Shown: positions 1 through 6,457, counted from the stretch's first letter. The stretch is 14,049 bases of DNA from an uncultured delta proteobacterium (GCA_903893335.1 CAITLX010000713.1:1-14049), one strand, 5' to 3'. A program made the numbers and translations. The notes: generated from the letters alone by a model not told the origin.

Positions 1-140
1 CGCCGCAGTCGGTAGATCCACGAGCGCAGCGTCGAGACGAGCACGCCGTGGCGCGCGGCAACGTCCGCGTGCGACACCCCGCCGCGCTCCGCCTCGCGCA
101 CCACGCGCTCCCAAAACCGTCGTCCCTGCCTCGGCGCCAT
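1..140 (-). CDS. Small helix-turn-helix protein, IS66-accessory-like (partial)
   Basis: Only the first 46 codons are in the window; the gene runs off the left edge. It starts at an ATG read from position 140. The visible protein begins MAPRQGRRFWERVVREAE and continues with VAARHGVLVSTLRSWIYRLR, a helix-turn-helix of the kind seen in accessory proteins of IS66-type elements and in small stand-alone HTH proteins (family knowledge). An aromatic FWE.VV stretch followed by an HTH ending in TLRxWxYRLR is typical of that group. No transposase or terminal inverted repeat is visible here, so whether it belongs to a mobile element cannot be decided. It is divergent from the outer-membrane protein gene that follows, about 100 bases away. 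Confidence 0.5.
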   Translation of the reverse strand, partial: MAPRQGRRFWERVVREAERGGVSHADVAARHGVLVSTLRSWIYRLR

Positions 141-246
141 CGACCACCTCCGTGGCCGAGACCCATCGCCCGGGCGCCTCCCGGCCGGCAGCCGCCGGTT
201 CTCGGACGGTTACCTCCGGACGCGTGCGCATCTCGCTTCCTGGGCC

Positions 247-1059
247 GTGTCCGCGGCCTCGGTCCTCGTGGCGTCCGTCGCGCACGCTTCGCCCCTGGTC
301 GCGCCTTCGGGGATGGATGGCGCCGGCCTCGGGATGGCGGCCTCCTCGGTCGTGCGCCTCTGGGCCGACCTCGGGTACGTGGACTGGAGCAAGACGACGA
401 CGCTCGCGCCGACGGTGGGTGTCGGCGTACGTGTCGCGCCGTGGCTCGAGATCGAGACCGCGGCGGCCTACTCACGCGTCTCGGGCGACGGCTTCTCCGA
501 GCCTCTGTCGGGCTTCGGCAACGTGTACCTCGGCGCGCGGCACCTCACGCTCGACGGCCCGGTGCGCAGCACCGTCGGAGTCGGCGTGCTGATCCCGACG
601 GGCGACACCTCGCGCGACGCGAGCCTCGCGAACCTGTGGGGATCGATGACCGACGGATTGCAGCATTTCGAGCTGCGTCGCCCCGAGGCGACCATCGTCG
701 TGGCCCCCTGGCACGTCGAGACGGGCGAGCGCGTCGTGCTGTCGCTCGATGGTGCGCTGGGCTTCGAGCACCCCACCGACGGCGCCAGGCGCTCGGTCGA
801 CAACTACGTCTACGCGCACGTCGCTCCGGGCGTCGCATTTCGCCTGAGCACCGCGCTGCTGCTCGGCCTGCGCGCCCCGATGCTCGTGGTGTTCAACGGC
901 GACGACCGCGAGGACAACCAGTTCGTGATCGAGCCCTTCGTGCGCGCCACCATCCGGGAGCGCGGCTTCGTCAGCCTCCGGCTCGAGTTTCCCGTCGACG
1001 ACCCGGCCGCCAGCTTGGGCGGCCCCATGTACGTCCTCGGGGGCGGCGTGGCGCTCTGA
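247..1059 (+). CDS. Probable outer-membrane beta-barrel or exported protein
   Basis: 270 residues as written from the GTG at 247. I do not recognise a named family. The N-terminus (SAASVLVASVAHASPLV) looks like the hydrophobic core and AxA cleavage site of a signal peptide. The rest is a series of alternating strands separated by acidic turns (VGVGVRVAPWLEIETAAAYS, then GFGNVYLGARHLTL, STVGVGVLIPTG, ATIVVAPWHVE, VVLSLDGALGFEH, APGVAFRLS, and a Gly-rich final strand LGGGVAL), as in outer-membrane barrels. The start is uncertain: the frame stays open upstream to a stop at 13-15 but offers no ATG/GTG/TTG, so the signal peptide lacks its positively charged end. GTG 224 in another frame could supply it if one base is missing near 241-244. 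ATG 313 is the next internal Met but would remove the signal. Convergent with the MerR-TPR gene, 24 bases apart. Confidence 0.6.
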   Translation: MSAASVLVASVAHASPLVAPSGMDGAGLGMAASSVVRLWADLGYVDWSKTTTLAPTVGVGVRVAPWLEIETAAAYSRVSGDGFSEPLSGFGNVYLGARHLTLDGPVRSTVGVGVLIPTGDTSRDASLANLWGSMTDGLQHFELRRPEATIVVAPWHVETGERVVLSLDGALGFEHPTDGARRSVDNYVYAHVAPGVAFRLSTALLLGLRAPMLVVFNGDDREDNQFVIEPFVRATIRERGFVSLRLEFPVDDPAASLGGPMYVLGGGVAL

Positions 1060-1083
1060 CTACGGCGGCCCCACCGCAGCACT

Positions 1084-2094
1084 CTACAGATGCTTGCGCG
1101 CGATGTCGGCCCAGGTGCCCGAGGGCTCGAGCTCGAGGTATTTCTTCCACGCGGGGCGCGCGCGCGCGGCATCGCCCGTGCCCTCGAACGCCATCGCGAG
1201 GTTGAAGTACGCGTCGGCGAACTTCGGGTCGGTCGCGATGGCGCCCTCGAAGAAGGCGATCGCCTCGGTGGCCTTGCCGCGCTCGAGCATGACGTAGCCG
1301 AGGTTGTACTGCGCCTCGCTCTGGCGGGCGTCGATCTCGAGCGCGCGGCGGTAGAGCGCCTCGGCGCCGGGCTCGTCCCCCTTGCGGAAGCAGATGTTGC
1401 CCAGGTTCGTGTAGGCGATGGCGAGCCACGGATCGAGCCGCAGCGCCTCGCGGTAGAGCGCCTCGGCCTCGGCCATCGTGCGCGGGTTCTCGTCGAGGGC
1501 GCTGGCGCGGACGTAGAGGTCGTACGCCGTCTTCGCGCGCTCCTTGCCGGCCGTCGGCCGCAGCACGCGCACCACGTCGTCGCGCAGCGTGCGCACCTCG
1601 AGGTCGAGCATCATCTGCCCGGTGAGGGCCTCGTAGGTGCCCTCCTCGGAGCGCACGACGAGGCGCTCGCCGTCGGACACGATGCGAAGCTCGGCGAGCG
1701 GACGCGACACGCGCGGCAGCGAGGCGCGCAGCGACACCACGGCGCGCGCGACGTCGCGCAGGCGGACCTTGCGCGCGAGCAGGGCCTGCGCGGTGCGCAG
1801 CGCGATGAGGTCGGCGAAGGTGTACGCGCGGCGTCCGTTGCGGCGCCCGCTCGGCGTGACGACGCGCGCGCGGTCGAGCGAGCGCAGGCGCGGCAGGCTC
1901 ATGTCGAGCAGGCGCGCGACCTCGCTCGCGGAGAAGAGGTCGGTCACCGGCTCGCGCGTGTCGAACGGGATCGGCTCCTTCGCCGTGCGCGGCGGGGTGC
2001 TCGGCGGACGCTCCTCGCCTGCCTCGCGCCGACCGCCGCCGGGGCCGAACACGACGTGGATGACCTTGTCGTCGCGGTGGGTCTTCTGCGTCAT
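1084..2094 (-). CDS. MerR-type HTH / tetratricopeptide repeat fusion regulator
   Basis: 336 residues from ATG 2094. After a basic, Pro-rich, probably disordered N-terminus (1-50), residues 52-122 form a MerR-like winged HTH: LFSASEVARLLDMS, a wing with RRNGRRAYTFADLI, then LRTAQALLARKVRLRDVARAV. A linker with two short strand-like segments (133-165) follows. Residues about 188-324 hold four TPR units, with clear A-x-x-x-Y/F, N-L-G and A-I/L-x-x-D-P positions (EALYREALRLDP, AYTNLGNICFRKGD, AQYNLGYVMLERGK, AYFNLAMAFEGTGD). MerR proteins normally end in a dimer coiled coil plus effector domain; here TPRs suggest that a protein partner is sensed. It is probably a cytoplasmic transcription factor. 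The target is unknown. No strong Shine-Dalgarno is seen. It lies 91 bases downstream of the gene at 2186-2662 on the same strand and may share its transcript. Confidence 0.85.
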   Translation of the reverse strand: MTQKTHRDDKVIHVVFGPGGGRREAGEERPPSTPPRTAKEPIPFDTREPVTDLFSASEVARLLDMSLPRLRSLDRARVVTPSGRRNGRRAYTFADLIALRTAQALLARKVRLRDVARAVVSLRASLPRVSRPLAELRIVSDGERLVVRSEEGTYEALTGQMMLDLEVRTLRDDVVRVLRPTAGKERAKTAYDLYVRASALDENPRTMAEAEALYREALRLDPWLAIAYTNLGNICFRKGDEPGAEALYRRALEIDARQSEAQYNLGYVMLERGKATEAIAFFEGAIATDPKFADAYFNLAMAFEGTGDAARARPAWKKYLELEPSGTWADIARKHL

Positions 2095-2185
2095 GCGAGG
2101 CGGGCTCGGGAGGATGGGTCGAGCGTCGGGCGCGGAGGGGTGGGCGTCGAGGCCCGTCTTTGCCCCCGGAGCGCGCGAGCGACCG

Positions 2186-2662
2186 TCACCCGTTCGCGTG
2201 CCCGCCTGCGGGCGTCAAGAGGGACGGACGTCGTTCGCCGCGGCGGTCGGGCAGGACGCGCGCCTCGACGTCGACGTGCAGCCGCACGCCGCCTGGGTGC
2301 GCGGCCACGGTGACCTCGGCGTGCATGCGCGCGAGCGGCCCGTCGGCGCGGTGCGAGGCCTCGCGGCGCGCGACGCGCACGGCGCGCAGGCGCAGGTGGG
2401 GGTCGTGCGACGCGAGCAGGGCGGCCTGCGTGCTCTCCTCGTCCGACGAGGTGCCGACGTCGAGCACGATGCTCGTCGAGCCGAAGTAGGAGCGATCGTC
2501 GGCGTCCCCCTTGGGCGCGCCCTCGGAGACGACGTCCGCGTGGTCGAGCGCCGCGACCCACGCCGCGTCGGAGCACGACACGAGCGTGACGACGCGCTCG
2601 CGCACGAGCGCGGGGCGCCGCGACTTGGCGAGTCCGGGGCGGGGAGGGGAGCCTTGGAGCAT
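2186..2662 (-). CDS. Conserved-looking hypothetical protein
   Basis: 158 residues; not recognised. The core is coherent and non-repetitive: ERVVTLVSCSDAAWVAALDHADVV, an acidic KGDADDRSYFGSTSIVLDVG segment at about 51-70, then LASHDPHLRLRAVRVARREA and a final strand pair with GGVRLHVDVEARV. The alternating pattern suggests a small alpha/beta or beta-sandwich cytoplasmic protein without signal or membrane segment. I chose ATG 2662 over ATG 2755, which is in frame. The 31 extra residues look random, they would cover a 35-base dyad, and a possible -10 hexamer TACGAT (2680 to 2675) lies just upstream of 2662. It is divergent from the unknown small gene at 2785 and is followed by the MerR-TPR gene. 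Confidence 0.65.
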   Translation of the reverse strand: MLQGSPPRPGLAKSRRPALVRERVVTLVSCSDAAWVAALDHADVVSEGAPKGDADDRSYFGSTSIVLDVGTSSDEESTQAALLASHDPHLRLRAVRVARREASHRADGPLARMHAEVTVAAHPGGVRLHVDVEARVLPDRRGERRPSLLTPAGGHANG

Positions 2663-2674
2663 CGTGCGGATCGA

Positions 2675-2680
2675 ATCGTA
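2675..2680 (-). promoter_or_regulatory. Possible -10 element of the 2186-2662 gene
   Basis: On the minus strand the hexamer reads TACGAT, 12 bases before ATG 2662, giving a leader of only a few bases. No good -35 is seen at 17 bases. Support is pattern only, but the short leader resembles that of other genes in this window. Confidence 0.3.
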
Positions 2681-2700
2681 GGCAGGCGTGCCCTCGCGCA

Positions 2701-2735
2701 GCCAACTTGCGTGTGTACGGCGCGCGAAAGTTGGC
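2701..2735. repeat. Inverted repeat between divergent genes, possible operator
   Basis: Arms GCCAACTT (2701-2708) and AAGTTGGC (2728-2735) are perfect 8-base complements separated by 19 bases. The dyad lies between the divergent genes starting at 2662 and 2785, directly upstream of the candidate TACGAT hexamer. The long spacer and lack of a T tract make it a poor terminator, so a binding site for a dimeric regulator is the better guess. Its regulator is unknown. Confidence 0.4.
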
Positions 2736-2784
2736 CGCCGCTCCGCCACCGACATGACAATTCGCGTCGGAGGGCGACGCCACC

Positions 2785-3129
2785 ATGACCACGCTCGCGA
2801 AGATCCAGCTGAAGAAGTCCCCCGGCGACGAGCGACGTCGCCACCGCGTCTACGTGACGCGCAACACCGAGTACCACTTCCGCGACCTCGTCTGCGTCGG
2901 CGTGCGCGACCGACGCACCGGTGAGTGGCTCGCCGGTCACCTCGCGCTCAACCGCCCGGTGCACGGCGGGTTGAGGTTCTTCCTCAACGGCTCGATCCTG
3001 CCCAACCCGGGCGAGCCGCGCGTCGGCGAGGCGCTCTTCTTCGCGTCGGGCGGGCGTGACCTCGTCACGAGCCCCGTCGAGGCGATCGACAGGCCCGCGA
3101 AGGAAATCGTCGCGCAGTACTGCTGCTGA
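2785..3129 (+). CDS. Small hypothetical protein
   Basis: 114 residues; not recognised. The ATG at 2785 is well supported by a Shine-Dalgarno GGAGGG at 2769-2774, ten bases upstream. The N-terminus is basic (IQLKKSPGDERRRHRVYVTR) and the middle is mixed strand-like (YHFRDLVCVGVRDRRTGEWL, then ALNRPVHGGLRFFLNGSILP), followed by PGEPRVGEALFFASGG. It ends in QYCC, a Cys pair at the extreme C-terminus that could be modified or bind metal (inference). There is no signal peptide or membrane segment. It is divergent from the 2186-2662 gene and convergent with the rhodanese/E1 gene, with 22 bases between stop codons. Confidence 0.7.
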   Translation: MTTLAKIQLKKSPGDERRRHRVYVTRNTEYHFRDLVCVGVRDRRTGEWLAGHLALNRPVHGGLRFFLNGSILPNPGEPRVGEALFFASGGRDLVTSPVEAIDRPAKEIVAQYCC

Positions 3130-3151
3130 GCCCGCGTCGCGGCGCGCCCGA

Positions 3152-4312
3152 TCACACCGAGCAGAAGCCCTCGTAGTCGATGTAGCTCGTGATGGTCGGG
3201 GCGTCGCCGCAGACGGGGCAGGCCTTGTCGCGGCGGAGCTTCAGCTCGCGGAACTTCATGCGCAGCGAGTCGTAGGTCAGCAGGCGGCCGACCAGCGGGT
3301 CCCCCTTGCCGAGGATCAGCTTGATGGCCTCGGTCGCCTGCACGGTGCCGACGATGCCGCAGAGGATGCCGAGCACGCCCGCCTCGGCGCACGAGGGGGC
3401 GAGGTGCGGCGGCGGCGGCTCGGGGTAGAGGCAGCGGTAGCAGGGGCCCTTGCCGGGGACGAACGTCGTCACCTGCCCGTCGAAGCGGAAGATCGACCCG
3501 TGCACGACGGGCTTGGCGTGGAACACCGACGCGTCGTTCACCAGGTAGCGCGTCGGGAAGTTGTCGCAGCCGTCGACGACCAGATCGTAGGGCTCGAAGA
3601 GCCGATCGACGTTGGCGCTGGTGAGGCGCTCGCGGTGCTGCACGACCTTCACGTCGGGGTTCAGGTCGGCGATGGCCGCGGCCATGCTCTCGACCTTGGG
3701 CTTGCCCACGCGGCTCGTCGCGTGCGCGATCTGCCGCTGGAGGTTCGACGCGTCCACGACGTCGGCGTCGACCACGCCCAGCGTCCCGACGCCGGCGGCG
3801 GCGAGGTAGAGCGCCGCCGGGCTGCCGAGGCCTCCCGCGCCGAGCAGCAGCACCTTGGCCGACAGCAGCTTCACCTGCCCCGCCTCGCCCACCTCGGGCA
3901 GCAGCAGGTGGCGCGAGTAGCGGTCGCGCTGCGCCTCGGTGAGGTTCGGCGGCGACTCGACGGGGAAGCCGACGTCCTTCCAGCGCACGAAGCCCGGGTT
4001 CGCGCTCTCGACGCGCGTGTAGCCGAGCGAGGTGAGCGTCAGCGCCGCGAACGCGCTGCGCGTGCCGCCCGCGCAGTAGACGACGATGGGCGCGTCCTTG
4101 TCGGGGAGCTTCTGCTCGACCTGCATCTCGAGGAACCCGCGCGGGATCGACAGCGCGCCCGGCAGGTGGCCCTGGCGAACCTCGTCCTTCTCGCGGACGT
4201 CGACGAGCACCATCGGCTCGCGCGCGTCGAGGCGTCGCTTGATCTCCTCGAGCGACACGGGCTTGATCGACTGCCTCACCTCGGCGATGAGGTCGCTGTA
4301 CGTCTTCGGCAT
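3152..4312 (-). CDS. moeB: Rhodanese-ThiF/MoeB fusion, sulfur-carrier adenylyltransferase
   Basis: 386 residues from ATG 4312, preceded by the Shine-Dalgarno-like GAGGAG. Residues 17-118 are a rhodanese domain with VLVDVREKDEVRQGHLPGA and the active-site loop VYCAGGTRS (Cys80 would carry the persulfide). Residues 125-386 are an E1-like adenylating domain: nucleotide loop GAGGLGSP (158-165), VDADVVDASNLQRQ, VDGCDNFPTRY, the conserved Cys308 in SCAEAGVLG, and two zinc-binding CxxC pairs (Cys291/294, Cys365/368). In the family, such enzymes adenylate the C-terminal Gly of a small sulfur carrier (MoaD, ThiS or similar) and help convert it to thiocarboxylate, for molybdopterin, thiamine, cysteine or tRNA thiolation. 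All key residues are present. In eukaryotic MOCS3/Uba4 the rhodanese is C-terminal; here it is N-terminal. No carrier gene is nearby, so the pathway cannot be assigned. Cytoplasmic. Confidence 0.92.
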   Translation of the reverse strand: MPKTYSDLIAEVRQSIKPVSLEEIKRRLDAREPMVLVDVREKDEVRQGHLPGALSIPRGFLEMQVEQKLPDKDAPIVVYCAGGTRSAFAALTLTSLGYTRVESANPGFVRWKDVGFPVESPPNLTEAQRDRYSRHLLLPEVGEAGQVKLLSAKVLLLGAGGLGSPAALYLAAAGVGTLGVVDADVVDASNLQRQIAHATSRVGKPKVESMAAAIADLNPDVKVVQHRERLTSANVDRLFEPYDLVVDGCDNFPTRYLVNDASVFHAKPVVHGSIFRFDGQVTTFVPGKGPCYRCLYPEPPPPHLAPSCAEAGVLGILCGIVGTVQATEAIKLILGKGDPLVGRLLTYDSLRMKFRELKLRRDKACPVCGDAPTITSYIDYEGFCSV

Positions 4313-4335
4313 GGGCTCCTCGGGCGAAGGCCTGG

Positions 4336-4364
4336 GGATTGGAGCCTCGGCCTCCCCCTGTCAA
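4336..4364 (-). promoter_or_regulatory. Candidate sigma-70-type promoter for the rhodanese/E1 gene
   Basis: Read on the minus strand, a perfect TTGACA (4364 to 4359) is followed after 17 bases by CAATCC (4341 to 4336). The -35 is exact, which is striking in such GC-rich DNA; the -10 is weak. It lies 47 bases upstream of ATG 4312, with room for a leader carrying the GAGGAG Shine-Dalgarno. It suggests the gene has its own promoter rather than depending on the reductase upstream. Confidence 0.4.
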
Positions 4365-4380
4365 GACGCGCGGGGCGTCT
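4364..4380 (-). terminator. Short hairpin after the aldo/keto reductase, possible terminator
   Basis: Arms AGACGC (4364-4369) and GCGTCT (4375-4380) pair perfectly around a five-base loop. It lies 26 bases past the reductase stop codon and abuts the TTGACA of the next gene. There is no U tract, so it is at best a weak terminator. Confidence 0.3.
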
Positions 4381-4405
4381 GGCCGGGGTCCGCGGGGGGG
4401 CGGCG

Positions 4406-5526
4406 TCAGCGCGCCGCGAGCGCCTGGCGCAGCGACGCCCACGCCGCCGCGTCGGCGCGGGGCACGCCGAGGGGGGCGGCGTTCTCGGCGAGGTGCGCCA
4501 CGCTCGTCGTGCCGAACAGCGTCGTGCCGACGCCCGGCGTCGAGCGGGTGAAATGCAGCGCGCGCGCCGCGTCGGTCGGCAGGCCGCCGAGCGCCTCGAC
4601 GAAGCGCGGCGGGAGCGCGCGCGCGAGCAGGCGCCCCTCGTGCAACGGCGCGCTCGTCCAGACGGTGAGCCCGAGCCGCGCCGCGGCGGCCAGCGGCGTG
4701 ACCAGCCGCCCGTCGAGCGGCTGCGTCGCGCGCGTGAGCGCCTGCGGCAGCGCGAGCCCGAACGGGAGCTCGACCGCCCGGAAGTGGTGCGCGTCGCCCG
4801 CCACCTCGCGCGCGAGCGCGAGGATCTCGGTGAGGGCCAGGTGGTGCGGGTCGCCGGGCGGGAGCCGGAGCGCGTCCCACGTCGCGACGCCCCAGACGCC
4901 CACCTTGCCGGCGCTGCACGCCTCCTCGAGCACCTCGATCGAGGCGCGCAGCCTCTCGTGGAGCGTCGCGCGGGGCACGGCGTCGAGCTGGGTCTCGGGG
5001 TTGTGCAGCATCTCGACGTCGAGCGCGTCGAGCCCGAGGTTCTCGAGCGAGGGTCGATCGCGTAGCGCACGTAGCCCGCGCCGAGCACGTGGTGCCCGCC
5101 GACGACCTCGCCGGCGGCGAAGACCCCGCGCGCGACGTAGGCGTCGTGCACCCAGGCGCCGGCGTGGGCGGGGGGCGCGCCGTCGTAGGCGAGGTAGCCG
5201 ACCTTGCTGCCGACGACGATCTCGTCGCGCGACGCGAGGCCGCTGGCGAACGCGCGCGCGAGGGCGCGCCCGATCGCCCGCTCGCTGCGCTGGCAGCGGT
5301 AGTTGATGGCGGTGTCGAGCACGTTGACGCCGCGCGTGAGCGCCTCGAGCACGGCGGCCTCGTACCGGGCGTCGGTCGCGTCGTCGACGTCGCCGAGGTA
5401 GGTGCCGAGCCCGAGCGACGAGGCGTGCCGACCGCACGCGTCGGGCGCATACGCGGAGGGGTGGACCGTGCCCCCCTCGACCAGGCGCTCGGCGAAGCGG
5501 CGCGTTCCTTCGGGCGTCGCGCGCAT
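4406..5526 (-). pseudogene. Aldo/keto reductase, interrupted by a one-base frameshift
   Basis: Two adjacent frames together encode one NAD(P)H-dependent aldo/keto reductase of about 372 residues. The first part starts at ATG 5526 (MRATPEGTRRF) and runs to about position 5053. It contains SSLGLGTYLGDVDDATD, the catalytic Asp71 and Tyr76 in NVLDTAINYRCQRSERAIG, and Lys108 in VVGSKVGY. The second part continues as SLENLGLDALDVEMLHNPE, with the catalytic His (about residue 175), through VGVWGVATWDALR and GTTLFGTTSVAHL to the stop at 4406. The tetrad Asp-Tyr-Lys-His is thus split across the frames. One extra base in the GGG run at 5051-5053 would restore YAIDPSLENLG. It is either a true recent pseudogene or a sequencing error; both halves are otherwise intact. 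It lies upstream of the rhodanese/E1 gene on the same strand (93 bases) and is divergent from the esterase. Confidence 0.82.
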
Positions 5527-5533
5527 GTGCGCA

Positions 5534-5539
5534 ATCCTA
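5534..5539 (-). promoter_or_regulatory. Candidate -10 element of the aldo/keto reductase
   Basis: TAGGAT on the minus strand is followed by exactly seven bases and then ATG 5526, the usual distance from a -10 hexamer to the first transcribed base. This suggests a leaderless transcript. No good -35 is visible. The flanking sequence CGCGGTAGG recurs upstream of the GNAT gene at 7002. Confidence 0.4.
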
Positions 5540-5564
5540 CCGCAGCGCGGGGGCCCGCGCCGCG

Positions 5565-5570
5565 TACACT
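5565..5570 (+). promoter_or_regulatory. Candidate -10 element of the esterase
   Basis: TACACT (four of six consensus bases) is followed by seven bases and then GTG 5578, again the spacing of a leaderless start. It faces the reductase -10 with 25 bases between them, so the two divergent promoters must overlap and RNA polymerase could probably serve only one at a time. Confidence 0.45.
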
Positions 5571-5577
5571 GCACGCC

Positions 5578-6354
5578 GTGCTCCGTCGCGTCGCGTTCAC
5601 GCTGCTCGGTCTCGCTGCGGCATCGTGCCGCGCGCAGCCGCACGCGGCGCCCGCGCCGCCGGACGCGAGCACGGCCACCCGCATGACCACCCCGCCCGAT
5701 CTCCCGCTCGTGCACCTCGTGCAGCCTGCCCGCGCGCTCGGCCCGACCCCGCCGCCGCTCGTGGTGCTGCTGCACGGTCTCGGCGCCGACGAGCACGACC
5801 TCTTCGCCCTCGCGCCGCACCTCGACCCGCGCGCGGTCTACGTCAGCGTCCGCGCGCCGGTGCGCTGGCCGCCGGGCTACGCGTGGTGGCGCAGCGACGA
5901 GACGCCTGCGGGGCGCGTCCCCGATCTCGAGCAGGCGCGCGCTGCGCGCGCGACCGTGCGCGCGCTGCTCGACGCCGCGTCGCGGGCGTACGGCGCCGAC
6001 CGCGCGCGCACCTACCTCGTCGGCTTCAGCCAGGGGGCGATGCTCGCCGCTGCCTTCGCGCTCGAGTCACCCCACGAGGTCGCCGGCGTCGCGCTGCTGT
6101 CGGGCAAGCTCCTGCCCGATGCGCTCGCGCACCGCGCGGCCGACGCCGATCTGCGCGGGCTCGCCGTGTACGCCCAGCACGGCACGCGCGACCCGGTGCT
6201 GCCCATCGCCGACGGGCGCGCGCTGCGCGACGCGCTCGCGCGCACGCCGGTCGATCTCGTGTGGCACGAGTGGCCCATGGCGCACGAGATCACGCGGCCG
6301 AGCCTCGACGCGCTCTCCGGGTGGCTCCGCGAGCGGCTCTCGGCGCCGCGCTGA
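5578..6354 (+). CDS. Lipoprotein carboxylesterase/phospholipase (alpha/beta hydrolase)
   Basis: 258 residues from GTG 5578. An N-terminal signal LRRVAFTLLGLAAASC with Cys17 after a hydrophobic stretch suggests a lipoprotein, followed by an Ala/Pro-rich linker to about residue 37. The enzyme domain belongs to the carboxylesterase/phospholipase family (Abhydrolase_2): oxyanion motif LLHGLGADEHDL (64-75), nucleophile Ser151 in GFSQGA, Asp205 in HGTRDPVLPI, and His236 in MAHEI, so the triad is complete. It probably hydrolyses short acyl esters or lysophospholipids outside the cytoplasm or at the envelope. ATG 5683 is a possible alternative start that would give a cytoplasmic enzyme; I prefer 5578 because it keeps the signal and has the TACACT element at the right distance. 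Divergent from the broken reductase, convergent with the GNAT gene. Confidence 0.85.
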   Translation: MLRRVAFTLLGLAAASCRAQPHAAPAPPDASTATRMTTPPDLPLVHLVQPARALGPTPPPLVVLLHGLGADEHDLFALAPHLDPRAVYVSVRAPVRWPPGYAWWRSDETPAGRVPDLEQARAARATVRALLDAASRAYGADRARTYLVGFSQGAMLAAAFALESPHEVAGVALLSGKLLPDALAHRAADADLRGLAVYAQHGTRDPVLPIADGRALRDALARTPVDLVWHEWPMAHEITRPSLDALSGWLRERLSAPR

Positions 6355-6355
6355 G

Positions 6356-6457
6356 TCAGGGCACGACGTCGGTCGCGAGCCGCGGTGAATCAGGGCACGA
6401 CGTCGGTCGCACTCCGCGGTGAATCAGGGCACGACGTCGGTCGCGAGCCGCGCGAAC
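6356..6457. repeat. 34-bp tandem repeat, three copies, covering the end of a GNAT gene
   Basis: Copies begin at 6356, 6390 and 6424, each opening TCAGGGCACGACGTCGGTCG. The copy at 6424 is the 3' end of the GNAT gene (minus strand): its TCA is the stop codon and the rest encodes ARLATDVVP. The two other copies lie beyond the stop, in the gap between two convergent genes. Copy 1 matches copy 3 over the first 29 bases; copy 2 differs from them at three adjacent bases (ACT instead of GAG). Each copy holds the palindrome CGACGTCG. Period 34 is not a multiple of three. Confidence 0.95.

Noticed and set aside
1..140. Complete IS66-type insertion at the left edge
   Set aside because: Only one small HTH gene fragment is visible; no transposase, terminal inverted repeat or target duplication.
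48..1205. Plus-strand open frame of 385 codons over the outer-membrane protein
   Set aside because: Arg/Pro-rich translation without motifs; the frame at 247-1059 has real strand patterning.
2663..2755. Longer start (ATG 2755) for the unknown gene at 2186-2662
   Set aside because: The extra residues look random, would cover the dyad and the candidate -10, and the ATG has no Shine-Dalgarno.
2937..5690. Very long minus-strand open frame across the rhodanese/E1 and reductase genes (917 codons)
   Set aside because: Its translation is low-complexity Arg/Ala/Pro from out-of-frame reading of real genes; stop codons are rare in such GC-rich DNA.
6356..6457. 34-bp repeats as a CRISPR array
   Set aside because: The copies abut with no spacers, and no cas gene is present.
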